Below are positions 7,315 through 15,820 of a stretch of DNA of 64,000 bases, piece after piece. The translations under genes were made by a program, and so were the position numbers. The number at the start of each line of letters is the position of its first letter. Positions within the stretch are counted from its first letter, which is position 1. Origin of the DNA: JANOYY01 sp031418035 (lineage in GTDB: Bacteria > Actinomycetota > Acidimicrobiia > Acidimicrobiales > JANYDT01); contig JANOWU010000038.1 in assembly GCA_031418035.1 (NCBI GenBank), positions 1-64,000 of the forward strand, written 5' to 3'. The notes beneath the pieces are model-generated. The model worked only from the letters and a program-made list of their open reading frames with translations, did no database searches and had not been told where the DNA came from.

Positions 7315-9003
7315 TTAGGGAAGGGTGACGGCGCCGGTATCAGCGCCCTGCACCAGGACGGCATACTTCGCCAGCACCCCGCTGCTGTAGCGAGGGGTCG
7401 GGAGCTTCCATTCGGCCTTGCGCTTCTCGAGCTCTGCGGAATCAACGAGCAGTTCGAGTCCGCGCGCGGGCACATCGATGCGGATCATGTCGCCGTCTCG
7501 AACGAACGCAATCGGTCCACCTTCGACGGCTTCGGGCGCAACGTGACCGATGCAGAAGCCCCAGGTGCCACCCGAGAAGCGGCCGTCGGTGATGAGGGCG
7601 CAATCGCTCCCGCGGCCGGCCCCTTTCATGGCTCCCGTTACGGCGAGCATCTCGCGCATACCGGGTCCGCCCTTGGGGCCCTCATAACGAATGACGACGA
7701 CGGTGCCCGGCGCAATTTCTCCGGCCAGAATCGCGTCCATCGCACCGTCTTCGCCCTCGAACACGCGCGCCGGTCCCTCGAATTCCATCTGAGCTTTCGT
7801 CAGGCCGGCAACCTTTACGACGCTGCCCTTGGGGGCCAGCGATCCGTGCAACACCACGATGCCACCGTCTTTGTGGATCGGGTCCGACAGTGGGTGAATC
7901 ACGACGCCATCGGGCTTGGGTGGGTTCAGTTCGGCGAGGTTCTCCGCCATCGTCTTGCCGGTGACCGTCATCACATCGCCGTGGAGCAGGCCGTTTTCGA
8001 GAAGATGGGCCAACACGACGGGAACGCCACCGACCCGGTCGATGTCGGTCATGTGGAACTTGCCACCGGGCTTGGTATCGGCGATGTGCGAAATGCGTTC
8101 GCCGACGCGGTTGAAATCAGCGAGGGTGAGATCGACGCGGGCTTCATGCGCAATCGCCAGAAGGTGGAGGACGGCGTTGGTCGATCCGCCGAGCGCGAGT
8201 GTCACCGCAATCGCATTCTCGAATGCTTTCATCGTCATGATCTGACGCGCGGTGATGCCCTTTTCGATGAGTCCCATTAGGGCGATACCACTCGCGTAGG
8301 CGAAGTCGTCGCGACGAGAATCGATGGCCGGCGCGCTTGCGCTTCCCGGCAACGCCATGCCGATTGCCTCGCTGATGCTCGCCATGGTGTTCGCGGTGAA
8401 CATGCCCGCACACGAACCCTCCGTGGGGCAGGCATGGCGTTCGATGTACGACAGCTCCTCATCAGTAAGCGCGCCTACGGCATGGCTACCCACCGCCTCG
8501 AACACGGACGTGATGTCGAGCGCTTCACCGTTGGCCCCGACGCCGGGGAGGATCGAACCGCCATACAGAAAGATGCTCGGAAGGTCAAGGCGGGCGGCCG
8601 CCATCAACATGCCGGGGAGGCTCTTGTCGCATCCGGCGAACGTGGCCAACGCGTCGAAACGTTCGGCGTGCATGACCGTTTCCACCGAGTCGGCGATAAC
8701 CTCACGACTCACCAGCGAGGCACGCATGCCTTCGTGGCCCATCGAAATACCATCCGACACGGCGATGGTGACGAACTCGATCGGGAACCCGCCGGCCGCT
8801 CGAATGCCTTCCTTGGAGCGCTTGGCCAGGCGATCCAGTGGCATGTTGCATGGAGTGACTTCGTTCCAACTGGAGGCGACGCCGACCTGTGGTTTGTCGA
8901 AGTCTGCATCGGTCATTCCGATGGCACGAAGCATGGAGCGGGCCGGGGCCTTCTTGGGTCCCTCGGTCACATCGGTGGATCGCAGCTTTTGTGGGTTGGC
9001 CAT
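7315..9003 (-). CDS. ilvD: dihydroxy-acid dehydratase
   Basis: A full-length 562-residue IlvD/Edd-family dehydratase. It catalyses the third step of valine/isoleucine biosynthesis (2,3-dihydroxy acid to 2-keto acid) using an Fe-S cluster. Cluster ligands are visible in VTPCNMPLD, FAGCDKSLPGM and EGSCAGMFTANTM; the C-terminal catalytic region reads TDGRFSGGTWGFCIGHVAPEA. Stand-alone gene, not with other ilv genes. TAGCAT lies exactly 6 nt upstream of the ATG (9010-9015, minus strand), suggesting a leaderless mRNA. Confidence 0.95.
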   Translation of the reverse strand: MANPQKLRSTDVTEGPKKAPARSMLRAIGMTDADFDKPQVGVASSWNEVTPCNMPLDRLAKRSKEGIRAAGGFPIEFVTIAVSDGISMGHEGMRASLVSREVIADSVETVMHAERFDALATFAGCDKSLPGMLMAAARLDLPSIFLYGGSILPGVGANGEALDITSVFEAVGSHAVGALTDEELSYIERHACPTEGSCAGMFTANTMASISEAIGMALPGSASAPAIDSRRDDFAYASGIALMGLIEKGITARQIMTMKAFENAIAVTLALGGSTNAVLHLLAIAHEARVDLTLADFNRVGERISHIADTKPGGKFHMTDIDRVGGVPVVLAHLLENGLLHGDVMTVTGKTMAENLAELNPPKPDGVVIHPLSDPIHKDGGIVVLHGSLAPKGSVVKVAGLTKAQMEFEGPARVFEGEDGAMDAILAGEIAPGTVVVIRYEGPKGGPGMREMLAVTGAMKGAGRGSDCALITDGRFSGGTWGFCIGHVAPEAVEGGPIAFVRDGDMIRIDVPARGLELLVDSAELEKRKAEWKLPTPRYSSGVLAKYAVLVQGADTGAVTLP

Positions 9004-9045
9004 GTGGCCATGCTAGCGGGGCCGACTTTGCGTCCCCGACTTGCT

Positions 9046-9522
9046 TTAGGCCGCGATGAGTTGCGCTACAACGCGTTGGGCAGCGTCGCGCTCGCCTGAA
9101 TCGGCGGCCGGACTGAGCTTGGAAACGACATCGAGAACGGTGCGTGCGTCGTCGTCCTTGAGGGCAATCGTCTGATGGGTGCCGTCGTTGAGGAGGAGCG
9201 ACAGGGATCGTCGGTTACCGGGGAGGACCTTCGAGTCCAGGAGCAGCGCGGTGACAATGCCGGGTTCGCTGAGCGCTCGGAGGAACGGCGCTCCCTGCTT
9301 GGACTGTGACCAGCCGATGAGGAACGGAATGACACCGAAGAGAACCGCGAGGAGTCCGACCACGATCCCAAGCTTGGAGACCGCAGTCTCGACCTGCCAG
9401 GAGGTGACGGCAAGTCCAAGACCAAGCACCGTGAGCATCATGCCGCTTCGTCCGACACGCATACCGCTTTGCACGACAATCTTGCGTGCGGCCTTTGATC
9501 GTTCTTCGAAAAGGTTCTCCAT
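9046..9522 (-). CDS. hypothetical membrane protein
   Basis: A 158-residue protein I do not recognise. Two adjacent hydrophobic segments (about 24-42 and 49-70 from the chosen start, GMMLTVLGLGLAVTSW and LGIVVGLLAVLFGVIPFLIG) form a hairpin. A soluble C-terminal domain of about 85 residues follows. The ATG at 9522 is chosen because GGGAAG stands just upstream; an in-frame start 10 codons earlier exists. Last gene of the minus-strand run that begins with gatC; 54 bp separate it from the DUF3817 gene. Confidence 0.7.
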   Translation of the reverse strand: MENLFEERSKAARKIVVQSGMRVGRSGMMLTVLGLGLAVTSWQVETAVSKLGIVVGLLAVLFGVIPFLIGWSQSKQGAPFLRALSEPGIVTALLLDSKVLPGNRRSLSLLLNDGTHQTIALKDDDARTVLDVVSKLSPAADSGERDAAQRVVAQLIAA

Positions 9523-9576
9523 GTCTTCCCATCGACACGAAAACGGCGTCACTTGAGCGCGGTCGGTCCAGCCCGG

Positions 9577-9975
9577 TTAGAACAGCATGAGTTCGCGGCG
9601 TACGTCGGTCGGGAAGGATTGAGTAGCCAGCCGGTGGTAGGCCACGACTGCACCGGGGGGCCCGGCGAGGGTCAACAGGGTGAACTTCTTGCTCCAGCGC
9701 ATGACGCGGAAGAGATCGAGAATCATAACGCCGTACGCCGCGGAGATGAACCCGTGGAAGTAGGCCGTGACCTTGCGCAACAGGGTTTGCCAGGTTGCTT
9801 CGTCGACGTCGAAGAGGTACCTGCGGGCCATCAGCGGAAGCAGGATCAGGTAGCTGATCGTTTCCACAACGGCCATTGCCTTGGTGAACCGGATTTTGCG
9901 TTCCAACTGCCGGATGGGGTTGACCGTCTCCAACAGCTCCCCGACTTCCGGGGTATCGATCGGTGACCTGTTCAC
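9577..9975 (-). CDS. DUF3817 domain membrane protein
   Basis: A 132-residue integral membrane protein of the DUF3817 type, with three hydrophobic helices: AMAVVETISYLILLPLMA, FHGFISAAYGVMILDLF and FTLLTLAGPPGAVVAY. Family function unknown. GTG start 3 nt after the flavin reductase stop, so co-transcribed with it and with the gat genes upstream. Confidence 0.8.
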   Translation of the reverse strand: MNRSPIDTPEVGELLETVNPIRQLERKIRFTKAMAVVETISYLILLPLMARRYLFDVDEATWQTLLRKVTAYFHGFISAAYGVMILDLFRVMRWSKKFTLLTLAGPPGAVVAYHRLATQSFPTDVRRELMLF

Positions 9976-9978
9976 ACC

Positions 9979-10557
9979 TCAGTCCTCGGAATCGTCGGGT
10001 TCGGCGTCGAAGCCAGCCTGGGCGAGTCGGTCGAGCAGCTGATCTCGGATGCTCACGCCGGGGTCGCGGGCCTTCTCACCCGAGATGCGCCAGCCCATCC
10101 GCGAGGAGTACAGCAACGGTGGTTCTTTCAGGCGGCCCTCGCGAGTAGCCGTGACACGGGCGAAGAACAACTCGTGGTCGCCGAGCATCTTTCGGTCCTC
10201 TACCTCGCAGCGCAGGTACCCGATTGCGTTGGGAACGACAGGCAGCCCGTCGAAGTCCTCCACGAAGTCGGTGGCGAGATGGCGGAACTTACGTCCCGGG
10301 TACGAGAAGTACTGGCCCTCCGCTATCTGGTCCCCGGCCAGGATCGACACGGCGAACAGCCCGGTAGATGCTATGTGTGCATAGGTATCGTGCTTGGGGG
10401 ACACGGACGCCATAAGGATTGGCTCCTCGAAGCTCACCTGCATGACCCAGTGCGAACAGTACAGGTTTCGTTGTTGGCCGTCGGCCGAACGAGCGCCCAC
10501 CACTTGGACCGCATGCATCATCTGGCCGAGGGTTCGCTTGAGCTTTGGGTCGATCAT
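9979..10557 (-). CDS. flavin reductase domain protein
   Basis: A 192-residue protein of the flavin-reductase-like, FMN-binding split-barrel family. The core YCSHWVMQVSFEEPILMASVSP and FAVSILAGDQIAEGQYFS matches the family's FMN-binding segments. Such proteins reduce flavin with NAD(P)H, often for a partner monooxygenase, but no partner is near. It lies 6 nt downstream of the rhomboid gene in the gat operon. Specific role unknown. Confidence 0.82.
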   Translation of the reverse strand: MIDPKLKRTLGQMMHAVQVVGARSADGQQRNLYCSHWVMQVSFEEPILMASVSPKHDTYAHIASTGLFAVSILAGDQIAEGQYFSYPGRKFRHLATDFVEDFDGLPVVPNAIGYLRCEVEDRKMLGDHELFFARVTATREGRLKEPPLLYSSRMGWRISGEKARDPGVSIRDQLLDRLAQAGFDAEPDDSED

Positions 10558-10563
10558 GAATCC

Positions 10564-11463
10564 CTAGTCCTGTGGCCAGAGGCCGGTTCCGTTCACCGGC
10601 GACTTTGAAACGACTATCGCAAGGACGATAGCCACCACGCCCATGGCGACAACAACGGCGACATCGCGGCGAGCGTCGCGACCGCGATACCGGGGGTGCA
10701 TCAAGACGCCACCGGCGATCACGCCGAACACGAGGCCACCGAGGTGTCCACCGATGGAAATGCCCGGTATGGAGAACGTGATGACGAGGTTGATGAGGAG
10801 CATGGGGCCCCACGTGCTGTTGAAGGGCACGCCCCGCTGTCGCATGGCAATCGTTGCCGCGCCCGCCAGCCCGAACACGGCACCCGAAGCACCGCCGGTG
10901 AGACCGTAGGGCTCGAACAACAGTGCACCGAGTGACCCTCCCAGGAGAGCGACGAAGTACAGGCCGATGAAACGCCAGCGACCGAGTGCTGGTTCCAGAA
11001 AGCGACCCAATTGCAGAAGCGCAAACATGTTGAAGGCGATGTGCAGGATGCTGAAGTGCAGAAATCCCGAGCTCACCAAACGCCAGACCTCACCGTTCGC
11101 CACACCTCCGGCGCCACCGCGGGCGCTGGGAATGGAGGCGATCACACCGAAGTCCAACGTCTTCCACCGCTGGAGCAGTTCGGTCATCACGAAGACTGCG
11201 GCATTGAGCGCAATGATCCCCTGCGTGATCGGGGTGTCCATGTTGGTCATACGCGCCTTGGACACCTTGGCGTTGCGGATGACCTGAGTCTTCGTGCTGG
11301 GCGCCGCCTCCTTGAGGCACACCGTGCAGTGCTGGCCGACCGGCGCATCGCGCAGACACGACGCACACGCGGGGCGGTCACAGCGGCTGCACGAGCGCAG
11401 CGTTTCGCGGGTCGGGTGGATATGGCAGTACTTCACCAGCGAGGCTTCCTCAGGTGACATCAC
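10564..11463 (-). CDS. rhomboid-family intramembrane serine protease with N-terminal zinc finger
   Basis: About 299 residues. A Cys/His-rich N-terminus (CHIHP, CSRCDRPACASC, CTVC; about residues 13-50) resembles a B-box/rhomboid-associated zinc finger. Six predicted membrane helices follow, with the rhomboid signatures HFSILHIAFNMFALLQLG, catalytic Ser in GGASGAVFGL and catalytic His in GISIGGHLGGLVFG. Rhomboids cleave membrane segments of single-pass proteins. The start overlaps the gatB stop: GTG at 11463 or ATG at 11460 are both possible. Co-transcription with gatCAB is evident; no functional link is known. Confidence 0.9.
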   Translation of the reverse strand: MMSPEEASLVKYCHIHPTRETLRSCSRCDRPACASCLRDAPVGQHCTVCLKEAAPSTKTQVIRNAKVSKARMTNMDTPITQGIIALNAAVFVMTELLQRWKTLDFGVIASIPSARGGAGGVANGEVWRLVSSGFLHFSILHIAFNMFALLQLGRFLEPALGRWRFIGLYFVALLGGSLGALLFEPYGLTGGASGAVFGLAGAATIAMRQRGVPFNSTWGPMLLINLVITFSIPGISIGGHLGGLVFGVIAGGVLMHPRYRGRDARRDVAVVVAMGVVAIVLAIVVSKSPVNGTGLWPQD

Positions 11464-12893
11464 AGACCCGCTTTCGCTCGCAGGGCGGCCGTGATTGTCT
11501 TCCCGTCGGCCTTCCCACCGGTTGCTTTCATCGCCGCTCCCACGAAGAATCCGGCGATTTTCGGGTCGCCGCCTCGTAGACGATCGAACTCTGCGGGGTG
11601 CTCAGCAATGAGTCGGTCGACGAGTTCCTCCGAAGCATCGGAGGCGAGCGCCTCGAATCCTTTGGCCGCTGCGATGGCAGCGGGATAGCCGCCATTCTCC
11701 AGAAGCTCCTGGAGCACGGATTTCGCCTGTGTTGCGGTGACTGTTCCGGCGGCCTCCATGGCCAAAAGGGCGACGAAGGCGTCCACCGACATCTTGTGGT
11801 TCGGACCGTAGGCCGCGACTTCGTTGGCCGCCCGATTGATGGCCCGCCGCGCGTCGGCCCCGGCCTCGATCGCCGCAAACACGAGGGGATCGAGGTCCTG
11901 ATCGATAACGGTCAGAATCGCATCGGAGCTCGTGGCCAGCGCCCCTCCGGTGGCCGCCGAGAGCTCTCGACGCTTGTCGCCCGGCATCTTCGGCAGGGCC
12001 GCGCGAACCTCGGCAATCCAGGCCTCGGACGGGTCCATGGCCACCAGATCAGGTTCGGGGAAGTACCGATAATCGAATGCCTCTTCTTTGGAGCGCATCG
12101 ACGACGTACGACCGTCGTCTTCGCTCCAGTGTCGAGTTTCTTGGACGATCCGCTCACCCGAGGTGATCAGGTCGATCTGTCGGTCGGCCTCGTACTCGAT
12201 CGCGCGAATCAGCGAACGCAGCGAGTTCAGATTCTTGATCTCGCACCGCGTGCCCAGCGCTTCACCTGGCCTACGTACGCTTACGTTGGCATCGACCCGG
12301 AGGGAACCCTCCTCCATCTTGCCGTCGGACGCACCGGTGGCAACCAGGATGGATCGCAGCTCGCTGACGTAGGCCTTTGCGTCTTCGGCAGAACGAATGT
12401 CGGGCCGACTGACGATCTCGACGAGTGGTACGCCGGCTCGGTTGTAGTCAACCAGTGAGTGGCTCGCCCCGTGGATGCGACCGCCGGTGCCGCCGACATG
12501 GCTCGATTTGCCGGTGTCTTCTTCCATATGCGCACGTTCGACTCCGATCCGGGTGCCGTTAGGAAGGTCGAGGTATCCGTCGGCATTGATCGGTTGGTCG
12601 TATTGCGAGACCTGGTAGTCCTTGGGCATGTCCGGGTAGAAGTAGTTCTTCCGGTGGAAGATGCTGGGCTTGATGGTGCAGTGCAACGCCGCCCCGATTC
12701 GCATGGCGTACTCGACCGCGGTTCGGTTCACGACGGGAAGTGACCCTGGGAGCCCAAGACACACCGGACAAATGTTGGTGTTCGGATCTTCCCCGAAACT
12801 GTTCGCGCATCCGCAGAAGATCTTTGTTTGCGTTGCGAGCTCGCAGTGAACCTCGAGGCCCACGACAAGTTCCCATCCCTCTCGAATTGCCAT
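11460..12893 (-). CDS. gatB: Asp-tRNA(Asn)/Glu-tRNA(Gln) amidotransferase subunit B
   Basis: A 477-residue GatB. The cradle domain (1-300) shows WELVVGLEVHCELATQTKIFCGC, with zinc-site cysteines in FCGCANSF and NICPVCLGLPG. The C-terminal helical and YqeY-like tail domain runs from about 325. GatB kinases activate the misacylated tRNA so that GatA-derived ammonia converts Glu-tRNA(Gln) or Asp-tRNA(Asn) to the correct form. It follows gatA by one base, and the rhomboid start overlaps its stop. Confidence 0.96.
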   Translation of the reverse strand: MAIREGWELVVGLEVHCELATQTKIFCGCANSFGEDPNTNICPVCLGLPGSLPVVNRTAVEYAMRIGAALHCTIKPSIFHRKNYFYPDMPKDYQVSQYDQPINADGYLDLPNGTRIGVERAHMEEDTGKSSHVGGTGGRIHGASHSLVDYNRAGVPLVEIVSRPDIRSAEDAKAYVSELRSILVATGASDGKMEEGSLRVDANVSVRRPGEALGTRCEIKNLNSLRSLIRAIEYEADRQIDLITSGERIVQETRHWSEDDGRTSSMRSKEEAFDYRYFPEPDLVAMDPSEAWIAEVRAALPKMPGDKRRELSAATGGALATSSDAILTVIDQDLDPLVFAAIEAGADARRAINRAANEVAAYGPNHKMSVDAFVALLAMEAAGTVTATQAKSVLQELLENGGYPAAIAAAKGFEALASDASEELVDRLIAEHPAEFDRLRGGDPKIAGFFVGAAMKATGGKADGKTITAALRAKAGL

Positions 12894-12894
12894 C

Positions 12895-14388
12895 TCAGTT
12901 CCCCGCTTCTATGACCGCAGAAACCTTGAATAGCAGGGGCTCTGAGAGGGTGGGGCCAAGAATCTGGACCCCGATGGGCATGCCGTCGACCCCGACACCG
13001 CACGGGACGCTGATCGCCGGATCCCCCGAGAGGTTTGAGGGGATCGTGGCGACGTCGTTGTAGTACATCGTCATCGGGTCCGCCGTCTTGTCCCCGAATT
13101 TGAAGGCCGTGCTGGGCGACGTCGGGGTGAGGAGGACGTCAAAGTTCTCGTACGCACGACTGAAGTCGCGAATTATAAGTGTACGAACTTTTTGAGCCTG
13201 TCCGTAGTAGGCGTCGTAATAGCCCGCGCTCAGCGCATATGTCCCGAGCATTATTCGACGCTTCACTTCGGCACCAAACCCTGCGGCGCGCGTTGCGCAC
13301 ATCATTTCGACGATGTTCGATGTGGCAGCGTTCTTTCCTTCGGGGTAGGCACGGACACCGTAACGGACGCCATCGTAACGAGCGAGGTTGCTGGAACACT
13401 CCGCCGGAGCGATGATGTAGTAAGCGGACAGACCAAGTTTGGCGGCGGGCACACTCACCCAGCCGACCTTTGCGCCGGCATCTCGTAAGCGCTGAGCGGC
13501 CACCTCCATCCGCTCCAGGACGTCGGTCGCCATGCCCTCGCCGGACAACTCCTGCACGATTCCGACGCGAAGCCCTTCGAGGCCGTTGCGTTGACCGTCG
13601 TGTACCGCCGAAATCAACGACATCGCCGGTGCGTCGATCGACGTGGAGTCCATCGGGTCGTGACCCCCGATGACCTCCATGACGAGCGCAGCATCTTCGA
13701 CGGTATGCGTGAATGGCCCGATCTGATCGAGTGAGCTCGCAAATGCGATCAAGCCGTAACGGCTGACGGCACCGTACGTCGGCTTGAGGCCGACCAGCCC
13801 GCAGAGCGAAGCGGGCTGGCGGATCGAGCCGCCGGTGTCTGAACCAAGGGCGGCGGCGCTGAAACCGGCCGCGACTGCCGCGGCACTACCGCCACTGGAT
13901 CCGCCGGGTACCCGTTCGAAGTCATGGGGGTTGCGCGTGGGGCCGAACGCTGAGTTCTCTGTTGACGAACCCATCGCGAACTCGTCGAGGTTGGTCTTCC
14001 CGACCAGCACGGCGCCGGCCGCTGCGAGGCGGTCGACGATCGTCGCGTTGTACGGAGGGCACCACCCCTCCAAGATTTTCGACGAACATGTCGTAGGGAT
14101 CCCCGTCGTGCACATGTTGTCCTTCAAGGCAATGGGGACACCCGCGAGTCGTCCCGGCTCCCGTCCTGCGGCGACAGTTTCGTCGACACGCTGAGCGGCG
14201 AGCTCCGCCTGCTCGCGAAGCACCACATTGAACGCGTGGACGTTCGCCTCATGCTCGTCGACGCGACCCATATGCGTGCGAAGGACATCTGCGGCGCGAA
14301 GCGTGCCGCCACGAACCCCGGCAGCGATCTCGGTCGCCGACATCGGCTTCAAAACGGCGGCCGATCCCACGGGTGGCGAAGTGGTCAC
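12895..14388 (-). CDS. gatA: Asp-tRNA(Asn)/Glu-tRNA(Gln) amidotransferase subunit A
   Basis: A 497-residue amidase-signature enzyme. The Ser-cisSer-Lys triad is present: Lys in IALKDNM, Ser residues in PGGSSGGSAAAVA and GSDTGGSIRQPA. It hydrolyses glutamine and channels ammonia to GatB. GTG start overlapping the gatC stop (GTGA). Order C-A-B is the standard gat operon. Confidence 0.97.
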   Translation of the reverse strand: MTTSPPVGSAAVLKPMSATEIAAGVRGGTLRAADVLRTHMGRVDEHEANVHAFNVVLREQAELAAQRVDETVAAGREPGRLAGVPIALKDNMCTTGIPTTCSSKILEGWCPPYNATIVDRLAAAGAVLVGKTNLDEFAMGSSTENSAFGPTRNPHDFERVPGGSSGGSAAAVAAGFSAAALGSDTGGSIRQPASLCGLVGLKPTYGAVSRYGLIAFASSLDQIGPFTHTVEDAALVMEVIGGHDPMDSTSIDAPAMSLISAVHDGQRNGLEGLRVGIVQELSGEGMATDVLERMEVAAQRLRDAGAKVGWVSVPAAKLGLSAYYIIAPAECSSNLARYDGVRYGVRAYPEGKNAATSNIVEMMCATRAAGFGAEVKRRIMLGTYALSAGYYDAYYGQAQKVRTLIIRDFSRAYENFDVLLTPTSPSTAFKFGDKTADPMTMYYNDVATIPSNLSGDPAISVPCGVGVDGMPIGVQILGPTLSEPLLFKVSAVIEAGN

Positions 14389-14702
14389 GGTGCGTCCCCC
14401 AGAATCTGCGGCACTCGGAAACGGTCGTGTTGGGCATCGGGCGCCATTGCCAGCACGACATCGCGGTCGACGGAGGGACGAACCACGTCGTCACGGAACA
14501 CGTTCGAGAGCGGAAGTGGGTGCGCAGTCGTCGAGACGCCCTCGGTGTCGAGAGCGGCAAGGTCCTGTGCGTGTTCCAGAACTGCGGTGAGATCGGCTGT
14601 GTACTGGTCGATTTCGGCGGTGGTGAGGTCGAGACGGGCAAGTTTGGCGACGTGTACAACGTCTTCTCGCGACAGTCGAGAGCCCGATGATTCGGATGGC
14701 AT
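14385..14702 (-). CDS. gatC: Asp-tRNA(Asn)/Glu-tRNA(Gln) amidotransferase subunit C
   Basis: A 105-residue GatC, the small subunit that holds GatA and GatB together. Family features: LSREDVVHVAKLARLDLT near the N-terminus and the C-terminal RDDVVRPSVDRDVVLAMAPD. The frame is open 51 codons further upstream, but homology begins at the ATG at 14702. A TACGAT box sits exactly 6 nt before it (14709-14714, minus strand), marking the likely promoter of the whole gat operon and a leaderless start. Confidence 0.93.
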   Translation of the reverse strand: MPSESSGSRLSREDVVHVAKLARLDLTTAEIDQYTADLTAVLEHAQDLAALDTEGVSTTAHPLPLSNVFRDDVVRPSVDRDVVLAMAPDAQHDRFRVPQILGDAP

Positions 14703-15025
14703 GCAACCATCGTAGGGGGCACCGCCTGTCTTTCCGGGCGGGTACCTGAGATTCGCGCCGCTGAGGCGCGTCACGGATTCGTCGTGGTCTTTCACGCCCC
14801 GTACGCGGCCAGTTGGCGAAACCGCCCCGGGCGTCAGAAACGCCGGGGCGCCCAATGAGTCATTGGGCGGACAGCGAAGCCAAATCCGTAGGCCGTCGGT
14901 TTCATTTTGGCCACGGGAGGCGTCCGGATCATCGATTTTGATGATCGGGTCGGGGTGTGGGAGTCCGATGCTTTGTATACCCGACCGCCGAGATGCGGAC
15001 CCAAAACAACCCGAAGGAAATTCCT
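14703..15025. other. divergent intergenic region between gatC and the first pilin, with several hairpins
   Basis: This 323-bp region has no gene. It contains the gatC promoter at its left end. Two adjacent inverted repeats lie in the middle: CGCCCCGGGCGT/ACGCCGGGGCG (14822-14850, one bulge) and GCCCAATGA/TCATTGGGC (14850-14868). A third, GATCATC/GATGATC (14927-14946), begins the pilin leader. Each could be a terminator, operator or RNA structure; sequence alone does not decide. Confidence 0.6.
14927..14990 (+). promoter_or_regulatory. conserved leader motif of pilin cassette 1
   Basis: The 35-nt block at 14936-14970 recurs with only two changes at 15443-15477, at nearly the same distance from the second pilin ATG. 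Around it, a GATG hairpin (14927-14946) and a GGTCGGG/CCCGACC pairing downstream (14947 to about 14990) are also kept in copy 2. The conservation is far stronger than in the rest of the upstream DNA, which suggests a promoter plus structured 5' leader. It does not match any riboswitch I know. Confidence 0.55.
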
Positions 15026-15223
15026 ATGCTTGAAATGTTTGTTGCTGTTCAGACCTGGATCGCCGGTCGTCGTGCAGAGATCGATGAGCGGGGTGCGACC
15101 GCTGTTGAGTACGCCTTGATGGTTGGTCTTATTGCTGTTGCGATCATCGCGACCGTCACGGTCCTTGGTAACAAGGTGAAGTCGACGTTCAACGCCCTTG
15201 GTAACACCCTGCCGACCGGCTGA
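15026..15223 (+). CDS. Flp-type pilin (copy 1)
   Basis: A 65-residue Flp/Fap prepilin, the major subunit of Tad pili. A short polar leader ends in RG (G23), followed by ATAVEYALMVGLIAVAII. Cleavage after G23 by a prepilin peptidase would place Glu at +5 and Tyr at +6, the Flp signature. The chosen ATG has GAAGGAA 7 nt upstream. An almost identical second gene lies 300 bp downstream (63 of 65 residues). A strong hairpin terminator follows at 15271. The Tad assembly genes are 2.6 kb downstream. Confidence 0.93.
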   Translation: MLEMFVAVQTWIAGRRAEIDERGATAVEYALMVGLIAVAIIATVTVLGNKVKSTFNALGNTLPTG

Positions 15224-15270
15224 ACCATTTGGTTCGTGGTGTCGTCGTTGTTACGGCGATCACCGAGGAG

Positions 15271-15300
15271 CGAGTCCGTACCCGAAAGGGTGCGGACTCG
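15271..15300 (+). terminator. terminator of pilin cassette 1
   Basis: Stem CGAGTCCGTACCC / GGGTGCGGACTCG with a GAAA tetraloop (one G-T pair), followed by TTTCGCGTTT. The same structure follows the second pilin gene. Confidence 0.8.
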
Positions 15301-15435
15301 TTTCGCGTTTGGGACCCTGCGCCGACCCGCGCTGCGTCATCGCTCACCGTTCGAGGAGCCGCTGGTCCGCTCGTCGTATCGACGCACGAAAAATGTAGGT
15401 CTGGAGTTTCAATTTCGACCGAATGGCGCGCCGTT

Positions 15436-15500
15436 TCATCCGTTTTGATGATCGAGTCGGGGTGTGGGTGTCCGATGGTCTCAGTGCTGACTCCCGACAC
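15436..15500 (+). promoter_or_regulatory. conserved leader motif of pilin cassette 2
   Basis: Block 15443-15477 matches 14936-14970 of cassette 1 at 33 of 35 positions. The hairpin TCATC/GATGA (15436-15451) and a GTCGGG/CCCGAC pairing are retained despite sequence change outside them. Likely promoter or leader RNA that drives both pilins alike. Confidence 0.55.
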
Positions 15501-15527
15501 TACGAAAGAAACCCGAGGAAATTTACG

Positions 15528-15725
15528 ATGCTTGAAATGTTTGTTGCTGTTCAGACCTGGATCGCTGGTCGACGTGCGGAGATCGATGAGCGAGGTGCGA
15601 CGGCCGTGGAGTACGCCTTGATGGTTGGTCTCATTGCTGTTGCAATCATTGCGACGGTGACGGTACTTGGACGGAAGGTGAAATCAACGTTCAACTCGCT
15701 CGGGAACACGCTGCCGACTGGGTGA
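15528..15725 (+). CDS. Flp-type pilin (copy 2)
   Basis: A 65-residue Flp prepilin differing from copy 1 by two residues only (Asn to Arg at 49, Ala to Ser at 57). The processing site RG|ATAVEYALM is identical. At the DNA level about 21 codons differ silently, so the duplication is not recent and the protein is under strong purifying selection. GAGGAAA lies 7 nt before the ATG. A matching terminator follows at 15771. Confidence 0.93.
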   Translation: MLEMFVAVQTWIAGRRAEIDERGATAVEYALMVGLIAVAIIATVTVLGRKVKSTFNSLGNTLPTG

Positions 15726-15770
15726 CCAGCCTCGCGGTCGCCTTCGTTCTCAAGGGAAATCACTCGACGG

Positions 15771-15800
15771 CGAGTCCGTGCCCGTAAGGGTGCGGGCTCG
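15771..15800 (+). terminator. terminator of pilin cassette 2
   Basis: Stem CGAGTCCGTGCCC / GGGTGCGGGCTCG with a GTAA loop, followed by TTTCGCGTTTT. Homologous to the terminator at 15271-15300, with a compensated change in the stem. It also lies at the 3' end of the convergent ferredoxin gene. Confidence 0.8.
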
Positions 15801-15820
15801 TTTCGCGTTTTCGGACCCTC

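Larger units (their letters stand above)
15224..15527 (+). other. intergenic region between the two pilin genes
   Basis: These 304 bp hold the terminator of cassette 1 (15271-15300) and, from about 15436, the conserved leader of cassette 2. The stretch between (15310-15430) shows nothing recognisable. Confidence 0.6.

Noticed and set aside
7315..9003. Long plus-strand frames opposite ilvD and opposite ligA
   Set aside because: Typical high-GC shadow frames; the minus-strand genes are unmistakable.
14880..15025. A c-di-GMP riboswitch in front of the pilins
   Set aside because: None of the conserved core sequence of class I or II c-di-GMP riboswitches is present.
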